Shown here: positions 45,465 to 52,173 of the stretch, piece after piece | Layout: the number at the start of each line of letters is the position of its first letter | Position numbering within the stretch: position 1 is the first letter of the stretch | IMG/VR virus record: IMGVR_UViG_3300008120_000334 | Span: 1-55,282 of that record | From: a virus | Strand: one strand, 5' to 3' | DNA: 55,282 nucleotides | The notes under the pieces: generated by a model | The model's input: the letters and a program-made list of their open reading frames with translations, nothing else | The model's database searches: none | Told to the model about the DNA's origin: nothing | Program-made: the position numbers and the translations under genes

Positions 45465-46748
45465 TTAGGCAGTTAAGAAGTCTTTGTACCCTGCAAAAGC
45501 GGCAGTACGCGCTACTTCAACATCCCAATAGGCGTTTGCTACAATCTTCACTTGGTCAGTAGATGCCAAGGTGATATTGTCAACTGTGAATGACATACCG
45601 CCCCACATACCCACATACAAGTAAGAAAAGTCACCAAAAATATGAGCCGAACAAACACCGTTGGCAGTACCTTTTGTAAGGTTAGAAGGCACAAGGTTTG
45701 TTACAATTGCGGGATAATCATTGATAACGCTATCCTTGAAAATAGGCACACCGTTAGTAGAAGCAAATTGCTGAGTTGTTTTTAACTTACCGCGCAATTT
45801 GGGGTTAATCAAGTGGCGCAAAGATGCGTTATCCGCGTTGGCGTTGGCTACGGTTGTTTCTAACAAAACCATATTGTCATACGTAGGGGCTAAACCGTTT
45901 GTACCAGCGGCAAGCAAGTTTCCGTTACCAGATACAATAGCGGCCAAAAGTGCGGTAATAGCGTCTTGATTCAATTTTTTGTCCAAAGCCAAACGGATTT
46001 GATTCAAGATAAATGCCTGAATATCCTGCGTAGAATTAGCAAGCAATTGGCGTGAAATTGGGATTTGAGTACCACGACGATTAGGAGTCATTGTAATCTC
46101 AGAGAACAATACCTCGTCATTAGTAATAGCCTCAATCTCTGTTTTTTCCTGAATAGTTGGCTTGGTGATTTGCACAGGGAATTTTTGCGTACCCATCAAG
46201 TTTGCAAAGCGAGTTGCGCCAACCTCCGAAAGAAAGTTCTTATCCCACAAATCACCCAAAAGGCCGTTAATTTCCGTAGGAACAATAAGCCCCCCTTGGT
46301 CGCCCGCAGTCGTCGTTTGGCCTGTTGCCGTTTGGCCACGAAGGTTTGAAGGAACGTTAAATGTACCTGTCATTTCTACGCCTTGCGCTCTTGCTTGCTT
46401 ACGGGCTTCTTGGTCAACTTCTGCTTCTACGCCATCTAATTGCTTGTTGTTTGCCAAAAGCTGCAAGCCGCGAAGGATAGACAACTTGCTAAAGTCTTTT
46501 TCGTCTTTAGGAGAAAAATCCGTGTTGCCATTTGCGCCAGTGTTTGGGGTAAACGAACGGGTTTCTTCCAATACCAAAAGACGCTTTTCTTCATCACGCA
46601 ATGAGGTAATTTCTGTTTGATAAATGTCAAACTGCGCCACCTCTTCGGCAGTTAGCGCAGTGGCGTTTTCTTGCTTTTCAACAAGAGCGTTACGCTTTTG
46701 AATTGTCTCGCCGATTAAATCGCGGACGAATTTTAGGTTTCTTTTCAT
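45465..46748 (-). CDS. Major capsid protein, HK97 type, with scaffold domain
   Basis: Residues 1-105 form a coiled-coil delta domain (KRNALVEKQENATALTAEEV) that would act as scaffold and be cut off by the protease. The mature HK97 fold follows: GGLIVPTEINGLLGDLWDKN, the P-domain helix (DIQAFILNQIRLALDKKLNQ), the A-domain (HIFGDFSYLYVGMWGGMSFT) and a final VANAYWDVEVARTAAF. Gene order portal-protease-capsid supports the call. Confidence 0.95.
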   Translation of the reverse strand: MKRNLKFVRDLIGETIQKRNALVEKQENATALTAEEVAQFDIYQTEITSLRDEEKRLLVLEETRSFTPNTGANGNTDFSPKDEKDFSKLSILRGLQLLANNKQLDGVEAEVDQEARKQARAQGVEMTGTFNVPSNLRGQTATGQTTTAGDQGGLIVPTEINGLLGDLWDKNFLSEVGATRFANLMGTQKFPVQITKPTIQEKTEIEAITNDEVLFSEITMTPNRRGTQIPISRQLLANSTQDIQAFILNQIRLALDKKLNQDAITALLAAIVSGNGNLLAAGTNGLAPTYDNMVLLETTVANANADNASLRHLINPKLRGKLKTTQQFASTNGVPIFKDSVINDYPAIVTNLVPSNLTKGTANGVCSAHIFGDFSYLYVGMWGGMSFTVDNITLASTDQVKIVANAYWDVEVARTAAFAGYKDFLTA

Positions 46749-46774
46749 TTGTTTTCGCTGTTAATAAGTAATCT

Positions 46775-47449
46775 TTAGTCAATTCTGTATTTTAATTTCC
46801 GAAGAACTTTTTCATCTTCATTGTCTTGCTTATCTTCCTGCGGCTCTTGTGTTCCTTCATCAGGAGTAGGCTTTTCCAGTTGCGCCCGAAACTCGTTAAA
46901 GCTGTCTAATGTGCGCTTTGAAACTGATATACTATCGTTGGTGTCAGGGTAAGCAGGACGCATAACAGGAGCAAAATCGTAAACACCCTCAAATTGGGTG
47001 ATGGTCACGATGTTTACTTTTTCTCCGTCTTCAACTTCTTCACGCCAAAGCATACCGTTTTCTGCTGGCATAAACTCAAAGCTATTACCTCGCAAGTCGC
47101 CACGCTCGGCCAATGCTTTTACTTTTCTGCCTGTTTCAGTATCTAAGGGCAACTCAACCTTATAGCGAACTTCATTAGGGGTAATTTCATAGGTAAGCGT
47201 ACCCGCCCAAGTAGTACCCAAAACTTCGTTTATGTCGTGGTTAAACTTGCAAATGATTTCATCCATCCTTGCGCCATTACAAGCGTCAGGAGAAATAATT
47301 TCATATACTTTATAGTCACGCCATCCAAGGTTTGCGCTGCGTTTGTTAAACACAATAGCCGTACCTTCTAAGTAAGATTTACCATCTTCCTCAGTCAAAA
47401 CCCTAAATTGAGTTTCGCTTTTAGGAAGTACTCTGCGTTCCATTTCCAT
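46775..47449 (-). CDS. Prohead protease (HK97 type)
   Basis: 224 residues with the herpesvirus/HK97 protease pattern: FNHDINEVLGTTW with the catalytic His and LRGNSFEFMP with the catalytic Ser. The C-terminal 50 residues are charged and likely disordered. It overlaps the portal gene by 29 bp. Confidence 0.92.
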   Translation of the reverse strand: MEMERRVLPKSETQFRVLTEEDGKSYLEGTAIVFNKRSANLGWRDYKVYEIISPDACNGARMDEIICKFNHDINEVLGTTWAGTLTYEITPNEVRYKVELPLDTETGRKVKALAERGDLRGNSFEFMPAENGMLWREEVEDGEKVNIVTITQFEGVYDFAPVMRPAYPDTNDSISVSKRTLDSFNEFRAQLEKPTPDEGTQEPQEDKQDNEDEKVLRKLKYRID

Positions 47450-48725
47450 TGCCTTTATCGTATTGTTTACCCACGTCAGAGACGGGTATCATGTTTCCAT
47501 TTACCATGTAATTACCACCGCCTTCGTAGTGCGGCATTTCTTCTAAACCTCGAATATCATTAGGGCTTAACCACCCGTTTTGAAGCCCTACTGCGTAGCT
47601 ATCGTAGCGGGTTTTCATGTCAGCACGTAGCAAAGCATTAAAGTTGTGCTTTACATACTTGCCTTTCTTTTGCTCGCTTGTTCTTAGGCACTTATAGCTA
47701 ATTTCTTGCTCCAACTGAATTACCGCAGGGCGAAGCGTCAATGTATAAAAGCCCGTAGTTTGGCTTTCAAGACCACTACCAAATGATGTTTGCTTTGTGG
47801 TATCACCTACCAAGTGAGGAGGCACGCCAAATGCCTGATATATTTCAAACTTGTCAAGTTGTAAAAACTCAACTAATTGACTATCTACCAGAGTATTAGC
47901 AATAGGCTGAAACTTCAACCCGCCAGACAACACCGCTACCTTACCTGCTTTATCGCTTCCTCCGTGTGCTTGTTGCCAACTTTCTCTATTGCGAGTGGCA
48001 ACGTCCTTGTCCATATTGTTTTCGGAAGTCAAAATACCCCCCAAAAACGTACCGTTCTGATAGTAGCTGTTAATAAATTGACGAGTAGTTAAACCCGTTC
48101 TAATTACCTCCGTCAAGCAGCCCGTAATACCTCTAAAATAAAGGCCATCCATTGAGATACTGCCCCATATAATTAGGTCTTCCTCTTTGTGCGGCGTTCC
48201 GTCAACTTCAATGTAAGTTCGCTCTCTTTTGCCGCTTACTACCTCCGATGTTTCGTAAATAGTGTATTCTTGAGGCTGTAAAACCCGAAAGCCTATTGTG
48301 TTTCTATAAACGTCTCGCTCAATAGCCGCTACGCCCACTCCAAAAAAGTCTCTATGAACGCCCATAGTCTTACGAAGCATAAAGGGCGTTTGGTGGGCGT
48401 TTGGTCGAATATTTAAAGCGTAGTCAAGCGTATGATTTTCGTCAAGTTTTGGCCCTTTATTTGTAGCTCCATAAACCCGAAGCGGCACTGATGCCATATT
48501 GTTATTACGAATCTCAGAACAAGCAAGTACGGCAGGAATACTAACAGCGGTTCTATCATTAACCGCAATTCCCGATAACGACACCCCCAGCACTTGCGCC
48601 AGTCTCTCAATGTCGGAGTTGGTAGAAAAGGTAGAATTGGAACGCAGTTGCATCTCCGTACTATTTTTGCGAATAGACGACAATGTTTTAAACTGCCAAA
48701 ACTCTTTTTGAAAGATATTAGCCAA
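47421..48725 (-). CDS. Portal protein (HK97 type)
   Basis: 434 residues with VSIPAVLACSEIRNNNMASV, the loop RPNAHQTPFMLRKTMGVHRD, FINSYYQNGTFLGGILTSEN and FGVPPHLVGDTTKQTSFGSG, all typical of HK97-family portals. The dodecamer forms the DNA channel. A plus-strand accessory block separates it from the terminase, which is normally adjacent. Confidence 0.95.
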   Translation of the reverse strand: MANIFQKEFWQFKTLSSIRKNSTEMQLRSNSTFSTNSDIERLAQVLGVSLSGIAVNDRTAVSIPAVLACSEIRNNNMASVPLRVYGATNKGPKLDENHTLDYALNIRPNAHQTPFMLRKTMGVHRDFFGVGVAAIERDVYRNTIGFRVLQPQEYTIYETSEVVSGKRERTYIEVDGTPHKEEDLIIWGSISMDGLYFRGITGCLTEVIRTGLTTRQFINSYYQNGTFLGGILTSENNMDKDVATRNRESWQQAHGGSDKAGKVAVLSGGLKFQPIANTLVDSQLVEFLQLDKFEIYQAFGVPPHLVGDTTKQTSFGSGLESQTTGFYTLTLRPAVIQLEQEISYKCLRTSEQKKGKYVKHNFNALLRADMKTRYDSYAVGLQNGWLSPNDIRGLEEMPHYEGGGNYMVNGNMIPVSDVGKQYDKGNGNGTQSTS

Positions 48726-48781
48726 TTCTTTGAAAATTTTTCAATAAAATACGTGATTTATTAGCATAATATCAAAAAATA

Positions 48782-48803
48782 TCAAATAATATGCTTATCT
48801 TTG
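48782..48803 (+). promoter_or_regulatory. Possible promoter/operator of the accessory block
   Basis: A -7-like TATCTTTG at 48796-48803 precedes the 48851 gene, without a good -33 box. TATCAAA (48782) and TTTGATA overlap it as an inverted repeat. Divergent from the portal gene. Confidence 0.4.
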
Positions 48804-48850
48804 ATAGTAAATAATACCAATCAATACCAATTAATTATTTTATAACGAAT

Positions 48851-49093
48851 ATGACTATACGTACAACAGAATCAAGAATTAATTGTAAAGATGTAAGTGA
48901 GCTTCTAAATATTAGTCTCGCACATGGTAAGGCTCAATTTGGGTGTATTAGATTATTTGCCAAAAAACCCAGCTACGGGATTGTTACTTTTGGCGATTAC
49001 ACGGAGTGGCTAAAATGGTTTAATAGCTGTACGCCAAAACAAAGAAAGGAAGCCTATAAGGAGTGGAAGAAGGAAATTAATCAAAACAAATAA
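48851..49093 (+). CDS. Small hypothetical protein, possible HTH (80 aa)
   Basis: Begins MTIRTTESRINCKDVSELLN. INCKDVSELLNISLAHGKAQ could be a helix-turn-helix. The C-terminus is strongly basic (YKEWKKEINQNK). First gene of the plus-strand accessory block. Function unknown. Confidence 0.55.
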   Translation: MTIRTTESRINCKDVSELLNISLAHGKAQFGCIRLFAKKPSYGIVTFGDYTEWLKWFNSCTPKQRKEAYKEWKKEINQNK

Positions 49094-49098
49094 CAACC

Positions 49099-49290
49099 AT
49101 GAAACTATCAGAATTATCATTGGCGGATTTATTTGCATTGCGTAACCACTTTGAAAAGTCGGGACGTATTCAACATCTTTTTGGGTTAGATAATGAAGAA
49201 GTATCTTTCTTTGAGCCTGACGACAAAAGATACTATCTTGTTATTGAAGAAATTGAACGACGCTTAAACTTAATAGAAGAAGGAAATTAA
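49099..49290 (+). CDS. Small hypothetical protein (63 aa)
   Basis: Begins MKLSELSLADLFALRNHFEK. Helical, with a charged C-terminus (EEIERRLNLIEEGN). Found 5 bp behind the previous gene. Function unknown. Confidence 0.55.
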   Translation: MKLSELSLADLFALRNHFEKSGRIQHLFGLDNEEVSFFEPDDKRYYLVIEEIERRLNLIEEGN

Positions 49291-49311
49291 AAATATTAAC
49301 CAATAGCAATC

Positions 49312-49671
49312 ATGTACGAAATACACCACGCACCAAAAGAATTAGATGGAGATATTTCCGTTATTAAATTCTGCCCTATTGATACCCTGCTTAAATTTAT
49401 TGATAAACTCTCAGAGAGCGATGCGGGCAATACGGTTTATTTGCTAACATACGACAATAAAGACAGCGAACAAGACGAGTCGGAAGTGTTTATTACCTCT
49501 AACTTAGATGCTCTTGCTGGCATCCTACAAAGTGGTATTTGCTTATTTGAATTAAAGGAAAGGTTTTTCATATTTGAGTATGCAAGTTACGAGGAAGCGT
49601 ATGCAACCGCGCTTAATTTGAAAGAATCAAGCCCCTTGTGTTATGAGGAGAAAGGAGGGGTTGAACCATGA
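49312..49671 (+). CDS. Hypothetical protein (119 aa)
   Basis: Begins MYEIHHAPKELDGDISVIKF. Acidic overall with an alpha/beta pattern. Its stop overlaps a truncated start by ATGA, immediately before the second 30-bp repeat. Function unknown. Confidence 0.55.
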   Translation: MYEIHHAPKELDGDISVIKFCPIDTLLKFIDKLSESDAGNTVYLLTYDNKDSEQDESEVFITSNLDALAGILQSGICLFELKERFFIFEYASYEEAYATALNLKESSPLCYEEKGGVEP

Positions 49672-49730
49672 CAGCAAAACCTATATTTACCGTTGGTATC
49701 CCGAAGAGGGAGGAGTTAATAAAAAAATAG
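49668..49730 (+). pseudogene. Truncated gene start in front of the second 30-bp repeat
   Basis: An ATGA-coupled start encodes only [20 protein letters not shown] before a stop 17 bp upstream of the repeat. Like the ORF at 16849-16899, it looks like a gene cut near the repeat. Confidence 0.4.
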
Positions 49731-49747
49731 CGATATTATTTTTTATA

Positions 49748-49777
49748 ATAATGCCTTGAGCGGCTTTGTAAAACTCA
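49748..49777 (+). repeat. 30-bp direct repeat, copy 2
   Basis: Identical to 16888-16917. It stands directly before the Tad2-like gene and would encode MSGFVKL in frame with it from a TTG, at the same ten-codon distance as in copy 1. The flanking bases are not conserved. Confidence 0.9.
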
Positions 49778-49785
49778 ATTTGATT

Positions 49786-50124
49786 ATGGTTGAAAACCAA
49801 AATTTTGGACAGGCAATTGAAGCCTTAAAAGAAGGCAAGAAAGTTGCAAGACAAGGATGGAATGGTAAAGGGATGTTTATCTTTGAAAGACCTGCCGATG
49901 AATTAGAAGTAGGCTTTATTATTGAAAAAGTAAAGTCATTGCCACAATCGGTAAAGGACTTTTTTAAGGCAAAAGATGCAAAGGAAACTCCAAGCGAACA
50001 AGGATTAGCCAAAGTGAAATTTGGAAACTACTTGTGTATGTATACTGCCGATGGGTCTATCGTAAATGGCTGGCTTGCAAGTCAGACAGATATACTCTCA
50101 AACGACTGGTGTATTCTTGACTAA
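49786..50124 (+). CDS. tad2: Tad2-like (DUF2829) anti-Thoeris protein
   Basis: From the ATG at 49786 the protein begins [20 protein letters not shown] and has [13 protein letters not shown] and [19 protein letters not shown], the signature segments of the DUF2829 family. Phage members of this family (Tad2) bind the cyclic ADP-ribose-type signal of Thoeris defence and so stop NAD depletion. This copy is slightly longer than usual, with an insert near residues 40-75. It follows a 30-bp repeat shared with 16888 and is followed by a hairpin at 50137-50164. The role is known from the family; activity of this copy is inferred. Confidence 0.85.
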   Translation: MVENQNFGQAIEALKEGKKVARQGWNGKGMFIFERPADELEVGFIIEKVKSLPQSVKDFFKAKDAKETPSEQGLAKVKFGNYLCMYTADGSIVNGWLASQTDILSNDWCILD

Positions 50125-50136
50125 AAACTGCGATTT

Positions 50137-50164
50137 GTAGGGTGCTTAGAGTTAAGCATCCTAC
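50137..50164 (+). terminator. Hairpin behind the Tad2-like gene
   Basis: GTAGGGTGCTTA and TAAGCATCCTAC form a 12-bp stem with a short loop. A degenerate relative (GTAGGATGCTCGGTGTTAGG) follows the short gene behind the other 30-bp repeat at about 17131, so the two units share both ends. Confidence 0.6.
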
Positions 50165-50189
50165 TACTACCTAAAACCGATTAATAGCC

Positions 50190-50348
50190 ATGAAAAAATT
50201 ATCAATTATAATCGCAATTATTGTAATCATAGGGCTAATGGGCTTTTTTGACCAAAAAGGATATTGTAACATTTGGGCATCTATCCTTTTTGTATTATTA
50301 GGAGTTTTGATTTGCAACCTGTTTCACTATGATGCTGATTCGCTATGA
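50190..50348 (+). CDS. Tiny membrane protein (52 aa)
   Basis: Begins MKKLSIIIAIIVIIGLMGFF, with two hydrophobic segments. Its stop overlaps the next start by ATGA. Confidence 0.55.
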   Translation: MKKLSIIIAIIVIIGLMGFFDQKGYCNIWASILFVLLGVLICNLFHYDADSL

Positions 50349-50512
50349 AGAAATTACTGCCAACTATGGCTATTACCTGTTTAACAAGTATTGTTTGCTA
50401 TACTATGCTTAGGCTTATTATTCCTCCTATGGAGGCTAATGTCATTTGCTTCATAATTAGCATATTTTATTTCAAGCTGGATTTGATTCATCAAGACCTA
50501 AAGAAACCATGA
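50345..50512 (+). CDS. Tiny membrane protein (55 aa)
   Basis: Begins MKKLLPTMAITCLTSIVCYT, with two hydrophobic segments (second: ANVICFIISIFYF). ATGA overlaps on both sides, as in the trio at 15332-15668. Confidence 0.55.
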   Translation: MKKLLPTMAITCLTSIVCYTMLRLIIPPMEANVICFIISIFYFKLDLIHQDLKKP

Positions 50513-50743
50513 GCCTACTACAAAAAGCGCAAGAACTTCATAAATTTGCTACCCAAATATTGCCAAAGAGACGAATCTTTACGCGCCAACTACATACTGC
50601 TACTTGAAAACCTTCAAGACTGGACAGACCTTTGCCACAGTCAATTATTGGCAAGCAAAGCCGAAGAAGAAGCTACCCGTACCCTGTCCGCCTTAGAGGA
50701 AATGAGAGAAAAACTTTTAGCAAAGAAAAACCCCTTAAAGTAG
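50509..50743 (+). CDS. Coiled-coil protein, possibly frameshifted
   Basis: An ATGA-coupled ATG at 50509 opens MSLLQKAQELHKFATQILPK, but this frame stops after 32 residues. A +1 shift near 50570 joins the frame that runs to 50743 (DESLRANYILLLENLQDWTD), itself open from a TTG at 50546. The helical pattern continues across the join, so one disrupted gene is more likely than two. Confidence 0.45.
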
Positions 50744-50763
50744 AAATATTTTGACGGTAAGTC

Positions 50764-50794
50764 TTTGTTGGTCAACGTATTATGCTTATATTTG
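50764..50794 (+). promoter_or_regulatory. Promoter of the KilAC antirepressor
   Basis: TTTG at 50764-50767 and TATATTTG at 50787-50794 with a 19-bp spacer, a full consensus match. The transcript would have an untranslated leader of about 200 bases (50801-51008) holding a TTTTCCA/TGGAAAA hairpin at about 50825-50845; nothing else is recognisable in it. Confidence 0.75.
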
Positions 50795-51008
50795 TATGTA
50801 GGTGTACGAGACCACAATAAGACATTTTCCACTTGTACTGGAAAACAAAGAACCGTCATTAAGGACTCGTACTCCTTTTTGGCGGTTTCTTTTTTATTCC
50901 TTCCACGTTTTACTACTTCTTCGTTAGGTTCGCTTTGGTTTCCCATTTGGGATTAGTACGCGGGTTAGAGTTGAGTATCAAAAAATCTTTTTTACACACT
51001 AAAATAAA

Positions 51009-51764
51009 GTGAGCAACTTAGTAAAACACACATCAATCACAAGTTTACAATTGGTAGACGAAATAAATATCTTTCGCAAGGAAGAGGGTAATCGTTCAGA
51101 AGTTCGCCACGCCGACCTTTTAAAAGTTATTCGGGATGAATTTGAGGAGGAGATAGGTCAGGGAAAAATTTCCCATACCCCCTACATTCATCCACAGAAT
51201 GGGCAAACTTATGAAATGTACGAACTTACCAAAACGCAAGCTACTCAGGTGCTTGTTAGAGAATCTAAGTTTGTCCGCAAGGCCGTTGTTGCCAAACTCG
51301 AAAAGATGGATGCAACCCAAACGCCAAAGCCAGATTTAGCAAGCCTATCAAGGCTCGATATTCTGCAAATGGCTATCGAATCAGAAACAGAGCGTTTGCG
51401 ATTGGAGGCCGAAAACAAGAAACTTGCACCAAAAGCAGAAGTAGTTGATATTATCCTGACGGCCAAAAACTGCTACACTACGACCGACATTGCAAAAGAA
51501 CTTGGAATGGGGCCACAAACACTCAATAAGAAACTTTGCGAGATGCGTATTCAACGTAAATTCCAAGACCATTACGTGCTTTACGCCAAATATCAGGACA
51601 AAGGGTACACAGAAACCAAAACAGAGTTAATCCAGCCCAAAAACAAAGACCCATTTACGGTATTACAAATGGTTTGGACGCAAAAAGGGCGTTTATTCAT
51701 TCACAGTAAGATGAATCCAAAGTTAAGTTTCTACAATCCGCAACAACAGATAGCAACCGCATAA
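51009..51764 (+). CDS. Phage antirepressor with C-terminal KilAC domain
   Basis: 251 residues, starting at a GTG. The N-terminal 100 residues resemble the Rha-type regulator domain (RSEVRHADLLKVIRDEFEEE, YELTKTQATQVLVRESKFVR). A coiled coil follows, and residues about 145-250 are KilAC/ANT: AEVVDIILTAKNCYTTTDIA, KELGMGPQTLNKKLCEM, WTQKGRLFIH. It is the second antirepressor in the window, next to AntA at 6544-7245. Confidence 0.88.
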   Translation: MSNLVKHTSITSLQLVDEINIFRKEEGNRSEVRHADLLKVIRDEFEEEIGQGKISHTPYIHPQNGQTYEMYELTKTQATQVLVRESKFVRKAVVAKLEKMDATQTPKPDLASLSRLDILQMAIESETERLRLEAENKKLAPKAEVVDIILTAKNCYTTTDIAKELGMGPQTLNKKLCEMRIQRKFQDHYVLYAKYQDKGYTETKTELIQPKNKDPFTVLQMVWTQKGRLFIHSKMNPKLSFYNPQQQIATA

Positions 51765-51772
51765 CCACTAAC

Positions 51773-51794
51773 GGGGTGGCATAACAACCACCCC
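51773..51794 (+). terminator. Hairpin behind the antirepressor gene
   Basis: GGGGTGG and CCACCCC form a 7-bp stem with an 8-base loop, 8 bp after the stop. No U-run. Confidence 0.45.
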
Positions 51795-51820
51795 AAATAA
51801 AACCACTAAACAATAAATCC

Positions 51821-52042
51821 ATGAAACAACCTACTTTTTCGTCAAACGCTTCCGTTTCAGAGAAATTAATCTCGTTTGCATTGGCTATTGTGGTTATTGC
51901 ACCACTATTGGCCGCATTGTTTGTGTTCTTTTGCTTTGCCTTTTTAGGGTTAGAGTTTGAATTTACTGGTAAATGCTTCTTACTTTGCGCCTCATTGTTT
52001 TTTTGCTTCTCTGCTTGGTTTGGGATTTATGTTATTCAATAA
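51821..52042 (+). CDS. Two-span membrane protein (73 aa)
   Basis: Begins MKQPTFSSNASVSEKLISFA and has two hydrophobic segments (ALAIVVIAPLLAALFVFFCF, FLLCASLFFCFSAWFGIYV). Last gene of the accessory block. Function unknown. Confidence 0.6.
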   Translation: MKQPTFSSNASVSEKLISFALAIVVIAPLLAALFVFFCFAFLGLEFEFTGKCFLLCASLFFCFSAWFGIYVIQ

Positions 52043-52070
52043 AATGAAGTTGTAGCCACTAAACTGCTAC

Positions 52071-52096
52071 AAAAACCCCGTTTTATAGCGGTTTTT
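52071..52096. terminator. Bidirectional terminator between accessory block and terminase
   Basis: AAAAACC and GGTTTTT flank a G/C-containing centre, preceded by a second small dyad (TTGTAGC/GCTACAA at 52050-52072). The genes on the two sides converge. Confidence 0.7.
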
Positions 52097-52173
52097 ATCA
52101 CTTTTTTAAGAAAAGTATCGGCTTTGTGCGCATTTTTTGGCGAAAATTGTATAACTTTTCTAATAATCAAAGT

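Noticed and set aside
50641-50946. Minus-strand ORF of 101 codons over the leader of the KilAC gene
   Set aside because: It covers a strong plus promoter, its second half is antisense to a coding gene, and its composition changes abruptly; probably a shadow.
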